From: JAWKTM01 sp041399085
Lineage (GTDB): Bacteria; Planctomycetota; Planctomycetia; Pirellulales; Pirellulaceae
DNA length: 56,550 nt
Direction: 5' to 3'
NCBI GenBank assembly: GCA_041399085.1
Contig: JAWKTM010000046.1
Location: forward strand, 1 to 56,550
Positions within the stretch are counted from its first letter, which is position 1, and the number at the start of each line of letters is the position of its first letter. Under the pieces are notes generated by a model. That model made no database searches, was not told the DNA's origin, and saw only the letters and a list, made by a program, of their open reading frames with translations. The translations under genes and the position numbers were made by a program. Positions 36,085 to 46,493 of the stretch are shown here, in pieces.

Positions 36085-36948
36085 ATGGGGACAAAACCAG
36101 CTTCCCAAGCGGGCTACACAGCCGAAGCGTCACAACTGGCATGGAGCGCGAGTCTGTATATCGCGACGAAGTTGGGCGACTTGCGCGACGATGTAGTGAT
36201 CGTCGGAGGTCTAGTGCCGAGTTTGCTTGTGCCGCCGGCCGACGCGTCGTCTGATAGGCCGAAACATATTGGCACGATGGACGTCGATCTCGGTCTTGCC
36301 GTGGCGATATTGAATGAACAGCGCTATCAAGAGCTTAGCGAGAGATTGTCTGCCGCTGGCTTCCAACCGGATTCAAACGAAGCTGGTCGAACAATAAGCC
36401 AGCGTTGGACAATTCGAGCGGAGCGGCAACTGGTTTCCGTCGATTTTCTCATTCCTCCAACGCTGCCCGGCGACAAGGGAGGAATGCTGCGGAATCTTGA
36501 AGATGGTTTTTCCGCGATCATTACGCCAGGGTTGGAATTGGCATTCGTTGACAAGCGTCTTGTCACACTTCAGGGGCAGACGCTTCACAATGAGTCAGCG
36601 GAGCGGCAGATGTGGGTTTGCGAAGCGGGGGCGTACCTAGTCTTGAAGGCGCTCGCGTTCCGTGGTCGCGGTGAGAATAAGGACGCGTATGATCTCACAT
36701 ACTTAGTGCAAAACTACGGCGAGAGTATTCGGGACGTGTTCGAGCGACTGTGCCCACTGCTTGAAAACTCAGTCGCTCGGCAAGCACTTGATATTTTGGA
36801 ACAAGACTTTGCTCACATCGATGCTGTCGGCATCCGGCGTTTGGCTGAGTTTTTCGGCGACGCGTCGGACGAGGCCATGCGAGCCGATGCGGCGGCGGCG
36901 GTGCGCTCTCTGCTCCGCCTGTGCCGAGAAACCGATGCTTCGCAATAG
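36085..36948 (+). CDS. AbiEii-like nucleotidyltransferase (putative toxin)
   Basis: A 287-residue protein with a minimal nucleotidyltransferase fold: VVIVGGLVPSLLV (Gly41-Gly42) and GTMDVDLGLAVAIL (Asp66 and Asp68, the hDh pair), with VSVDFLIPP supplying a possible third acidic residue, and the AbiEii-like helix ENKDAYDLTYLVQNYG. AbiEii toxins transfer nucleotides to RNA or other targets and cause growth arrest upon phage infection. GGAG lies 5 bases before the ATG and only one base separates it from the previous stop, so they are one unit. Its end converges on parA with a 10-base gap. Cognate target and activity are inferred. Confidence 0.65.
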   Translation: MGTKPASQAGYTAEASQLAWSASLYIATKLGDLRDDVVIVGGLVPSLLVPPADASSDRPKHIGTMDVDLGLAVAILNEQRYQELSERLSAAGFQPDSNEAGRTISQRWTIRAERQLVSVDFLIPPTLPGDKGGMLRNLEDGFSAIITPGLELAFVDKRLVTLQGQTLHNESAERQMWVCEAGAYLVLKALAFRGRGENKDAYDLTYLVQNYGESIRDVFERLCPLLENSVARQALDILEQDFAHIDAVGIRRLAEFFGDASDEAMRADAAAAVRSLLRLCRETDASQ

Positions 36949-36958
36949 ACACCTGGCT

Positions 36959-37798
36959 TTACGCCACGCGCTGCGCGATCGCGGCCAGCAAGTCTGGTTT
37001 CTGTTCTTCTAGCGGGCGGTCGAGAACCTCTTGCGCGAGCCGGCGGTAATCTTCCGAACCGTTCGATTGCGGCGCGTATTGGAAGATCGACTGACCGAAG
37101 CTGGGGGCTTCCGCCAAACGGATGTTGCGGCGAATGCGAGTCTCGAAGAACTTGGCCGACGACCAGCTTCCCTTTTGCGTCGTCTGGGCGTCGAAGAACT
37201 GCTCGACATCACTGGCCACTTCCGCCGCCAGTCGCGTTCCCGAGTCGTACATGCAGAGCACTACGCCCGACAATCGCAGCCCTGGGTTCAATCGCTGTCC
37301 CACCATCTTCACCGTATGCAACAGTTTGCTCAGTCCATGCAAAGCCAGAAAATGCGGTTGCAGCGGCAGGAAGACTTCGTCGACCGCCGTCAACGCGTTC
37401 AGCGTCAACAGGCCCAGCGACGGCGGGCAGTCCATGATCAGATAGTCATACTGCATCGGGTCGTCGGCCAGCTTATCGCGCAGAATCACCTCGCGACCCA
37501 CTTCGCTGGCCAACTCCAATTCCGCGGCGGCCAAGTTCAAATGCGACGGCACCACAATCAAGTTTTCGTTGATCGGATGACGGACTTGGGCAATCGTCGT
37601 TTCGCTCGTTAACACGTCGTAGACCGACGGTTCATCGGGACCGAGCGCAATGCCCAGATGCAGCGACGCGTGAGCTTGCGGGTCGAGGTCGACCAGGCAG
37701 ACACGCTGGCCTTCGTCGGCCAACGCGGCGCTCAGGTTCACGGCCGTCGTGGTCTTCCCTACGCCGCCCTTTTGATTGATGATGGCGATCTTTCGCAT
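36959..37798 (-). CDS. parA: ParA/Soj family ATPase
   Basis: A 279-residue deviant-Walker ATPase. IAIINQKGGVGKTTTAVNLS has the signature KGGxGKTT (Lys10 and Lys15), then CLVDLDPQAHASL (switch I) and YDYLIMDCPPSLGLLTLNAL (Walker B/switch II), and a family-typical C-terminal basic segment FETRIRRNIRLAEAPSFGQS. It moves DNA or cargo by ATP-driven binding. No parB follows it here: the neighbours are the AbiE-like toxin gene (convergent) and nagB (divergent, 126 bases). Its N-terminus starts directly with the Walker motif, so it lacks the DNA-binding extension of plasmid ParA type Ia. Confidence 0.9.
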   Translation of the reverse strand: MRKIAIINQKGGVGKTTTAVNLSAALADEGQRVCLVDLDPQAHASLHLGIALGPDEPSVYDVLTSETTIAQVRHPINENLIVVPSHLNLAAAELELASEVGREVILRDKLADDPMQYDYLIMDCPPSLGLLTLNALTAVDEVFLPLQPHFLALHGLSKLLHTVKMVGQRLNPGLRLSGVVLCMYDSGTRLAAEVASDVEQFFDAQTTQKGSWSSAKFFETRIRRNIRLAEAPSFGQSIFQYAPQSNGSEDYRRLAQEVLDRPLEEQKPDLLAAIAQRVA

Positions 37799-37924
37799 TG
37801 GGAAACTCCTTTTTCCTACGCGCCGTGAAGATCAAGTTTTGCGGGTGGCGGATTATAGCCAGACCAGGGCGATTTCTCCAAGAGACATGTTCGGCCCCCA
37901 TGCCCAACGGGAGTGTAGAGCAAC

Positions 37925-38737
37925 GTGCGGGTGATTATCACTGAAGATGCCGCGGCGGGCAGTCTGCGGGCCGCTCGTTTCGTGGCCGATTTGGTTCGAC
38001 GCAAACCAGACTGCGTCTTGGGATTGGCCACGGGCGGAACGCCGCTGGGGACTTACCGCGAACTGATCCGCATGCACCGCGAGGAAGGGCTCGATTTTTC
38101 GCGCGTCACCACGTTCAACTTGGACGAGTACGTGGGGCTGGGCCCATCGCACCCGCAAAGCTATCGGCACTTCATGGACGAGAACCTGTTTCGCCACATC
38201 AACGTGAATCCAGATCGCACGTTCGTGCCGGACGGCCGAGCGCTGGATTTCGATGCGTTTTGCGAATCCTATGAACAGCGAATCCGCGACGCCGGCGGGA
38301 TCGACCTGCAAGTGCTGGGAATCGGCAGCGACGGCCATATCGCGTTCAACGAACCGGGTTCGTCGCTGGGCAGCCGCACGCGACTCAAGACGTTAGCCAG
38401 CGAAACAATCAAGGACAACGCCAGATTTTTCGGCAGCGAGGATCGCGTGCCGCGCTTGGCCGTGACGATGGGGATCGGCACGATTTTGGAATCGCGGCGT
38501 TGTTTGTTGATCGCGTTTGGCGAAGGAAAGGCCAGCGCGGTGCGAGCCGCGATCGAAGGTCCGGTAACCGCTCAAGTCACCGCTTCGGCCTTGCAATTGC
38601 ATCGCGACGTGGTAGCCGTGCTGGACGAGGCGGCCGCCGGTTGGCTTGCTCGCCGCGAATACTACAGTGAAGTCGAGCGGGCACAGTCGCTGCTGGAAGC
38701 TGGCGATCTCAAAGCTTTGGGAATCGGCAATCAGTAG
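37925..38737 (+). CDS. nagB: Glucosamine-6-phosphate deaminase
   Basis: NagB converts glucosamine 6-phosphate to fructose 6-phosphate and ammonia. The 270-residue protein has LGLATGGTPLGTYRELIRMH, TFNLDEYVGLGPSHPQSYRH (catalytic Asp in DEY), LGIGSDGHIAFNEPGSSLGS and the following RTRLKTLA loop, all family signatures. The GTG at 37925 begins RVIITEDAAAGSLRAARFVA. Length equals the E. coli enzyme (266). No nagA is next to it. Confidence 0.93.
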   Translation: MRVIITEDAAAGSLRAARFVADLVRRKPDCVLGLATGGTPLGTYRELIRMHREEGLDFSRVTTFNLDEYVGLGPSHPQSYRHFMDENLFRHINVNPDRTFVPDGRALDFDAFCESYEQRIRDAGGIDLQVLGIGSDGHIAFNEPGSSLGSRTRLKTLASETIKDNARFFGSEDRVPRLAVTMGIGTILESRRCLLIAFGEGKASAVRAAIEGPVTAQVTASALQLHRDVVAVLDEAAAGWLARREYYSEVERAQSLLEAGDLKALGIGNQ

Positions 38738-38856
38738 CCTCGCCACCCCGGCAGCGGACCGGCAAAACGTTTAGAATCGCGGCCGCCGAGGCAGCCTGCC
38801 GGTTGCTCGCCCCGGAATCCATTCTTACGAGTCTCCTCGAACGTCAGCGGGAAAAC

Positions 38857-39831
38857 ATGCGACTGGTTGGCCAATTGCCGAATGAAAACGACGCCCAACG
38901 CTTCGCCGCCTTTCTAATTACCGAAGGCATTACGGCCCATGCCGAAGCGGAAGACGGACACTGGAGCGTGTGGGTCCGCGAAGAGGATGCGACGGACCGC
39001 GCCAAGCAAGAGTTGGAGGCGTTTCGCAGCCAACCGCGAGACGCTCGGTATCAGAACGTGGAACGTTTGGCTCAGGAACGCCTGTTACAGGAACATCGAC
39101 AGCGCGAAGCGGCGCGAAAAAACATCATCGAGCCCAGCACCGATTGGAAGGCCGGCGCGCCGCGGCGCATCCCGCTCACACGGACGCTGGTCGCCATGTC
39201 GATCATCGCCACGATCTTGGCCAGCACGTTAATGGGGCGCGACAGCACGTTGCGAGAGACGGTGGCCGAACAGTTATCGTTTGTGAACTATCCCGATTAC
39301 CTCGAAACCCAAGACCCGCTGGTCAACATCAAACAGGGCGAAGTCTGGCGGTTGGTGACTCCGGCGTTCGTGCATGCCGATCCCGTGGCCCGAGGATTCG
39401 GCGTCTTTCACATCCTGTTCAATATGTATTGGTTGGTGCATTTCGGCGGTATGATCGAAGACCGCCGCGGCTCCGGCCTGCTGGCGATGGTGGCGTTGCT
39501 GACCGCCATCGGATCCAACGTGGCTCAAGCTACCTTTCCCGAAGCCATCGGCTCGATTCAACTGCCAGCCTCGTTGCACGGCGCCGTTCTGTTCGGCGGG
39601 ATGTCGGGCGTCGTCTATGGGTTGTTCGGTTTCGTTTGGATTAAGAGCCGCACGGAGCCCACGTCAGGATTGTGGATCGATCCAACCACGGCGGTTCTGT
39701 TGTTCGGCTGGCTTATTCTTTGCATGACGGGTGTGGTCGGCCCGGTCGCGAATATTGCTCATGCCGCCGGATTGATCGTGGGGATTCTCATGGGTCTCGT
39801 TCCAACCGGCCGAGCGTCGGCGGCCAGCTAA
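38857..39831 (+). CDS. Rhomboid family intramembrane serine protease
   Basis: A 324-residue intramembrane protease. The ATG at 38857 starts a cytosolic N-domain (MRLVGQLPNENDAQRFAAFL) of about 100 residues with a charged helix, as in GlpG, then six membrane helices. HILFNMYWLVHFGGMIEDRR is the conserved HxxxN region, GGMSGVVYGLFGFVWIK holds the catalytic Ser250 and NIAHAAGLIVGILMG the catalytic His302. It cuts single membrane helices. It ends 16 bases before the end of the convergent giant membrane gene. Confidence 0.9.
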   Translation: MRLVGQLPNENDAQRFAAFLITEGITAHAEAEDGHWSVWVREEDATDRAKQELEAFRSQPRDARYQNVERLAQERLLQEHRQREAARKNIIEPSTDWKAGAPRRIPLTRTLVAMSIIATILASTLMGRDSTLRETVAEQLSFVNYPDYLETQDPLVNIKQGEVWRLVTPAFVHADPVARGFGVFHILFNMYWLVHFGGMIEDRRGSGLLAMVALLTAIGSNVAQATFPEAIGSIQLPASLHGAVLFGGMSGVVYGLFGFVWIKSRTEPTSGLWIDPTTAVLLFGWLILCMTGVVGPVANIAHAAGLIVGILMGLVPTGRASAAS

Positions 39832-39847
39832 TCACTCGCCTCGCCGC

Positions 39848-42800
39848 TCAATTCTTCCAACTCCGCAGTTCTCGAATCAACCGCTCGACGTCGTCGCGTT
39901 TCTTTTCGAAGAATCCAAAGAACGTCAGCACCAATACGCCTAGCGAAATACCGAAGGCCCACCAAGGCCACGTATGGTCGATCGCTTGTTGCGCGTGAGC
40001 CACCATGGCCATAATCGCGAGCAGCAAGAAACCAATTCCAAAGTACAAAAACGATCGAATGCGAAGCCACATGCCGCCAAGCACTCCGAACACCGAAAGG
40101 AGCGCTAAAACCATCGGCGGCCATAATCGCTGGCCTAATCCACCAATAAGAATTTCGCTGGTCGAGCTGAAGTAGATCACGGCCACGCAAGCGTAGCGTC
40201 CCATGGTCGCGGCGCCGGCGTCGATCGAATCACGATGCCACTGTAGAGCGACTAACGTCGAAACCGCGGGCGGAATCAGCCACAACTGGGGATGGTCGAA
40301 CAGGCTGAGCCCATCGAATCGCCCATAGAAAGCCAACAACGCGGCGTTGCCACAGGCACCAGCCAGTAGAGCCAGCGGAGTTGATTGTCGCATCGAAGCC
40401 AGCAAGAGATAGAAAACTCCGGCGATGAACATCAACACATCGTACTCGCTCTCCGAAGCCCACAGCCACATGCCGACGATGGGCACAATTGGCAGCATCG
40501 CGAACGAGTTCCTCAATGGATCGGCCAGCACGTCCAACCCACGCCGCTCGCAAATCGTGGCCAACGTTGCTCCCAGGAAAGCCGTCAACATAATGAGATA
40601 CGGCCAATACACACGCCATTTAAAATCAAATAGCCAAGGCATCGACAAGTAGACGTGCAGCAACGTCAACCCGAACACGAGCTCCGCGACATACACCAGT
40701 AGTTTCCTGGCGTCCAGTGAAAGCCGCGCCAGTGGGTCCGCTTCCCCAGCCAGCTTATTAGCGCCGTTGCTTCCCACGAGAAATCGCGCGGACAAGGCTA
40801 CCGTGAGCAACCCGCCCATGAGCGCCATGAGCACGACGCACACAGCGCCAGACTGCACGGCGTCCAACGGAACTCCGCTGGCTCGATCGAAAGTCGCCAT
40901 TTCCAATCCCAAGACGGCCAGCAGAGCCAAAACGCCGAGCAGCGCTGTCGTAATCATCGTGCGGCGGAACGTCGGTCGCCAAGCTTCCGCGATGAAGCCC
41001 GCCTGAGGCATGAAAAACCCGACAACCAAAGATGTCACACACAATGACATGAGCAATCGCACGTGGTAGACCAATAGCACGGCGGGCCGCCAATGTCCTT
41101 CTAAGTCCGCCCACCCCGTGCAAATGATTCCAAGAGTCAACAGTGTCATCGCCAAATCACGCAGTGGCGACATCCAAGCCGGCGAAGCGCTCCGCTGGCC
41201 AACCATGAATGTAACGGACGCGGCGCTCAGCAACGGCACCGCGGCCGCGCCATAGCGCAATTCGCGGGCGTCCAGCGTCAAGACAAGTAGGAACGCCACG
41301 GCCGTGGCTATAAGCCCAAATCCGGCTTGCAGACCGCCTAGCAGCGACTCGCCCCGATTCGCCGCCTTCTCAAACCCCGATGCGCCCACTTCGTTAGCCA
41401 ACTTACCAAGCAGCGTCCGTCGACGCCAAACCGCGCCGACCAGCACCAAGTATCCGGTAACCGCCAACAAAGTAGCCACCACAAATACTTGACTGGTCGA
41501 GGATATCGCAGTTACGGCCAAAACAACGGCTGCCAGCGACATGAGATACGGGCGAATCAGCGCTCCCTTGGTCGAACGGTCCCAGGCCGACAAGCCGAAT
41601 GAGAACGCGAGAACGGCCAGTAGGCCCCAGCCGGTCGGCGTCTGTAATACGACTCCGTCTCCCCATTCGCGATTAACATGCCGAACCGCGTTCAGCCATT
41701 CGATTGCAGTTGTCGCCAAAACATAAATTACGAGAAGGCTGCTAATGATGGTAAAGAAATCTGTAATGACGTAGCGACCGTTCGCCGTCTCGCCAAGAGA
41801 GCTTCGCCGCTGCACGACGATATTGGCTCCCATCCACGCCAAACCATAGACAAGAGGAGCTGCGACAATGAGATTTGCCATTTCCACGCCTGGCGCCCAA
41901 GCAACCCATTGTGGATGAGAGCCGCGAATGAGAATGACAACCATGCTGGCGTATATTCCACCCACCCAAATATGAACGCGGTGGCGTGTTGCGGCCAACA
42001 GCGTTGCCATCGCCAAAATCAGCGAGAAACTAGCCACGGCCCAATCATCCTGGCCGGGGCCGACGGAATTCTGGAAGTAGGCGAATGCCGACACGGTGCT
42101 AAGCAGTCCCACGGTCCAACAGGCAACTTCCGCCCAGCGGGTCCACCAAGCGGCGAGCAACCAATGAGTTGTGTGTTTCCAGTGGACCATGGTCGCTGCA
42201 AAAATCGCTAGACCGAAAGCTACCACGGCGAAACTGAAGTGAACGGCGACCTCCCACGAATAGAAAACGTTTCGCAGCGAGTCCTGCTGATCGAAATGCC
42301 AAAGCGTTGATGCCAGTGCCAACGCGACGCCGATAAACATGGCGACTTGTGACGCCAAGGCTCCTAACGGAATTTGTCGATAGGAAGCAGCGGCCCACCA
42401 TACAAATGAGATCACACCGGCGCACCCAGCATGAATCGCCAGCCAACTGGTCGCTTCGCTTCTCACTGGCAACTCGGCCAAGAATAGTGTTCCCAACCAC
42501 ACGGTGGCCATTACCGCCATCAACAAAAGCACCAGTCCGGGCGTTGGGCTCTCCGGCAGCGGTTCGCCCCAGACGGATATTGGACGCTCGATGCCTGAGG
42601 CTGACGCATTTGGTAACGCGGTAGCCGTCGCGGGACTCGGGAAAGAGTCCGCACTACTTTCGCGTTCGTTGGCCAACGCGGTGCGTCTTTCAATCCACGC
42701 TGCGGCAAGTCCGAGGGAAGCGGCCACAATACTATAACTCGCCAAAGCCGTCATCACGCGCCAATGCGTGGCTAGGTCCTCTGGGAGATAGAGTTGTGAC

Positions 42801-44873
42801 ACGGCGTTCGTTGGCACAAACAAGAGGGCCGCCAAAACGACCAATGCCGCGCCCTCCGATTCCCGCCGATACCGACGAGCGAATGGCCACACCCAAGGTC
42901 ACCGCGGCCAAAGTAGCGAACGCCAGGATGCCCACGGCACTCCAGACTTCGTCCGCGCGAGGATCAACAAATCCAGAGTAGATTGCAATGGGCGTGGCTG
43001 CCGCGACGAGAATTGCCGCCGAAAGCAACAACTCACTGGCATGAGAGCCACGTTGCTTTATCGTTTGCGCGATGGATCGCCCGCGTCGTGGAATCGCCAA
43101 TACAATGGCCGCCAATCCAACGCCGACTCCCATTAGAATCAAACCCGTCACACCGTCTAGAATAGCTTGGCCATAATTCCTCCACGGTGATTGTTCGGGT
43201 ATCGAGAGATTGCCCAGTCGATCGTGAATCACAATCCACAATGCGATTGTCAGTTGAACCACAATACCCGCGTCGAGCGCCGCCCAACCAGCAATGTAGG
43301 CGATCCCACCAAGCGCCAATGCGTTTGCCAACGATGTCGCTACCAATAACGACGCATCGGGCCATGCCGCCACGAGCGCGGCCACCATGGCCATACTGCC
43401 ACATACCATCAAAGCGGTGCCTGCCACGCGATACGCCTCGGCCACATCATCGGCAGTTCGTCGCCTCAACGCCAAACCGGTTGCAACGACGACCGCGGCC
43501 ATAATGCTAATCGCCGGACTCATTCGACTGATAGCTTGAGATGGTATGTCGGAGCGCATGGCCGCCAGTACCATGGCCGTTAGCAATGAGAAAACGCCTA
43601 ACCCCACAAGCATGAGCAATCGCTCGCAAGTACCGCGGTCGATTCCGCTGTACTGCTCGACGCCTTGATCGCCCCCTTGCTCGCCATGTGACCGCCGTCG
43701 CAGGGCTATGGCGGTCCAAGCGCTGGCCGCCAGCACCATGGTTACCGGAACGGCGTATAACAACGCATGTGTTGCCAGGCTTGGCTGTCCCACACCCAGG
43801 CGGTTCACAAATGGCTGTACAATCGTGCCGCTCATCACCGTCAACGTCCACGGCACCGCCAATCCCGGCGCCAACGCCCGCCCCGCCTGCCAAGCAATGC
43901 CGCTCCACACACTTGTCCCCACGGCCACAGCCATTAAGAACATCGGATCGAGAACCGAACCTGTCGAATCGCCACGCTCGGTAAACAGGCATGCGGCTGC
44001 GGCATTCAGCGGGATGAGCAGCATCGCGATCAACAGCAACCCGCGACTGGTCGACGGCAATCGCCAGCGATGAAGCGTATACATCCCGGCTCCGTGAATC
44101 GCCGCTGTGATGCCCAAAAACAGAATTGCCGGGAAATAGGGGATCGTGCGGCTCAGTTCACTCCGCAGGCTAACGACAAGCCCCACGGCACTGCCCACAA
44201 TCAACAGACCGCTAACCAACTCGCCCCAACGAATGTTGCGTTCTTCCAAGAACGACTGCAAGAAGTCCGCGAACGCCCGTGTGCGAACCGACTCGCCGCG
44301 CGGAGGCTGAGTCGCGCTGTAGTCACGGTCGAGCGGATGAGGGGTTGGTGGCCGGTAAACCGGAGACGCTTCCCGCGACGGAGTCGATTCAGCACTCGCC
44401 AGCAAGACCCCGCCGCTCTCCTCCGACTCGTCCACCAACTCGGCCACGGGAGTTGCATCAACAACTTCCTGATGTTCGGATTGCTGGAACGGCGACGTCT
44501 CGGCGGGCGCGCCGACGTTGGTGACTGCTGCGGACGATTCGGATTCGCGAAAGGGCGTGCTCAACTCCCGCTGTAAATCGATCGGCGCCGCCACCGTTGG
44601 CAAGGTCAGTCCCAATCGCGACGCATAGCTTTCCAGGTTCCGTCGCAACAGCGCATAAGTCGCTCGATCAATCGCCCCGGCGTTCAACATCAATCCGATT
44701 TGCCGGTTCATCCCCATCACATCGCGTCGCGAACGATCCAACGCGGACGAGTCGGACGGCTCGTTCTGACCGCCACCCATGGCGCGGATCAGAGCGGCGA
44801 ACAGCAACCACAAACCATGCCCAATCACGGTCACGGCGACGACAAAGATCAGCAGTACGACGACGATTTCCAT
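39848..44873 (-). CDS. Giant multi-pass membrane protein, planctomycete type (one frameshift)
   Basis: From ATG 44873 (GGAAG 8 bases before) to the stop at 39848 this is a single gene of about 1,675 codons broken by one indel near 42,880 (length is 1 mod 3): the frame with VTLGVAIRS continues as GAALVVLAALLFVPTNAVSQ in another frame. An N-terminal helix (MEIVVVLLIFVVAVTVIGHG) is followed by a cytoplasmic segment with GMNRQIGLMLNAGAIDRATY, a Pro/Ser/Glu-rich linker, LQSFLEERNIRWGELVSGLL and then perhaps 35-40 hydrophobic helices, with no catalytic motif I recognise. Similar huge proteins occur in other planctomycetes; some resemble DUF2339-type proteins. Role unknown. GC is lower than in the neighbours. 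Confidence 0.7.
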
Positions 44874-45085
44874 GGCGACTTCCGCGGAAGGGCGTCTTGG
44901 TTTCAACAGCCGCGCCGTACGGATCGCTTGCAATCCGCACCATCGGCCGGTACAAGCCGAACTCGGGCACTGGGCATAAAACGCAAACCGCGCCCGAATC
45001 CCGACACGCCATTTGAGCCGATTTACGGTAACATAATCGCCACGGTACGACGCTGGCGGTGGAGGCCCTACATCGGAGAATCGTC

Positions 45086-46429
45086 TTATACCAATCCAGT
45101 CAGCGTCCCCGTCGAGTCGCGGAACGAATCGGCTTCTACTCCGGTCTTTTGAACGAGCGTTAATAAGACGTTGGAGAGCGGTGGGTGGTTGTCTGGGTTG
45201 AAGGCCAAATGCTGGCCGTGTTGGAGGCCCAACCGTTGACCGCCGGCCACCAAGAGCGGCAGGTTTTTCGGTGAATGCTCGCCACCTTCGCCGCTGTTCA
45301 TACCCGAGCCGAACATCACAAGGGTATGGTCCAGCATGGTGCCTTCGCCGTCGGACGTGGATTTCAGGAACTGCAGGAAGCGGCCCAGTCGCTCGAGGTG
45401 GAAGCGGTCGATGGCGGCCAATTTCTTCAGCATGTCGGCGTCGCCGCCGTGGTGTGAGAGTTCGTGGTGATTCTCGCCTCCACCGCCATAACCGCCCGCT
45501 TCGCGCGACCATTCAAAGCTAATGACGCGCGACGTGTCGGTCACGAATGTGAGATAACAAAGTTCCATCATCACATCCAACCACATCGGACGATCGTGCG
45601 CGTTGTGGGGCTGCATCCCCAATTGCAGATTCTTGCTAGGCACCTCGGGCTTAGGCACATCGACCCAAGATTCGAGTCGCGCAACACGCTGCTCGGTGGC
45701 TCGCACTGACGAGAAGTACTCGTCCAATTTGTCACGATCTTTCGGTCCAAGGAGTCGTTGCAATGTTTTCGCATCACCGAGCACGCTATCCAGGATGGAC
45801 TTCTTCTCCGCATATCGACGCAACGTCGCTTCGCGGTCGGCAGCCGTATCGGGAACAAACAGCCGCTCGAACAAACGTTTTGGCGAATCCTCCGCTGGCA
45901 ACGGCGTGCCGCTACGATCGAACGAAAGTGTGTGGCTGTGGCCGGCGGACCCCGTGCCCGATTGATCGGATAGTTGCAGCGACGCGAAACGCGTGTGTCG
46001 TCCGTGCACTTCGGCTACAACTTGATCGGCCGAAATGCTGTTGGTGTAGTCACTGCCCGGCACGGCCTGCAAATCGGCGCCGGTAAGCCACGTATCCGCG
46101 CCGCTATGACCGCCTTTAGAAGTCGGGTGGCCAAGGCCCGTCAGCACGGTGAAGTCGTCGCGAAACGACTCTAATACCTGTAATGTGGGAGACAATGTGT
46201 AATTGGGTCCGTTGTCCTGAGGAACCCATTGCTTGATATTAACGCCGTTCGGAATATAACAACAAATCATTCTCGGCTGGCGGCCCAGGGACTTGTTGAG
46301 TGGCTGGAACTGGGAGGGCGCGGCGAACGATGTGGGCAGCATGGCGTCCAGCAGCGGTAGGCTCATGCAAGCGCCCAATCCACGCAGGGCATGTCGGCGC
46401 GAAATCCGGGGCGGCGAGTGGCGGAACAT
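45086..46429 (-). CDS. DUF1552 domain protein, Tat-exported
   Basis: The ATG at 46429 opens MFRHSPPRISRRHALRGLGA, a twin-arginine signal (RRHALRG), followed by the DUF1552 core: KSLGRQPRMICCYIPNGVNI, FTVLTGLGHPTSKGGHSGAD, LSFDRSGTPLPAEDSPKRLF, WDVMMELCYLTFVTDTSRVI-like region and LVMFGSGMNSGEGGEHSPKN. Together with the DUF1592 gene upstream (64 bases) this is the standard planctomycete pair of unknown function, apparently exported. Stop at 45086; the two genes likely form one transcript. Confidence 0.9.
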   Translation of the reverse strand: MFRHSPPRISRRHALRGLGACMSLPLLDAMLPTSFAAPSQFQPLNKSLGRQPRMICCYIPNGVNIKQWVPQDNGPNYTLSPTLQVLESFRDDFTVLTGLGHPTSKGGHSGADTWLTGADLQAVPGSDYTNSISADQVVAEVHGRHTRFASLQLSDQSGTGSAGHSHTLSFDRSGTPLPAEDSPKRLFERLFVPDTAADREATLRRYAEKKSILDSVLGDAKTLQRLLGPKDRDKLDEYFSSVRATEQRVARLESWVDVPKPEVPSKNLQLGMQPHNAHDRPMWLDVMMELCYLTFVTDTSRVISFEWSREAGGYGGGGENHHELSHHGGDADMLKKLAAIDRFHLERLGRFLQFLKSTSDGEGTMLDHTLVMFGSGMNSGEGGEHSPKNLPLLVAGGQRLGLQHGQHLAFNPDNHPPLSNVLLTLVQKTGVEADSFRDSTGTLTGLV

Positions 46430-46493
46430 CGTATGTGGCTCCCGATTGACTGTGAACAATGAATGAAGCGACTGGAAATTAAAACGCGTGCTG

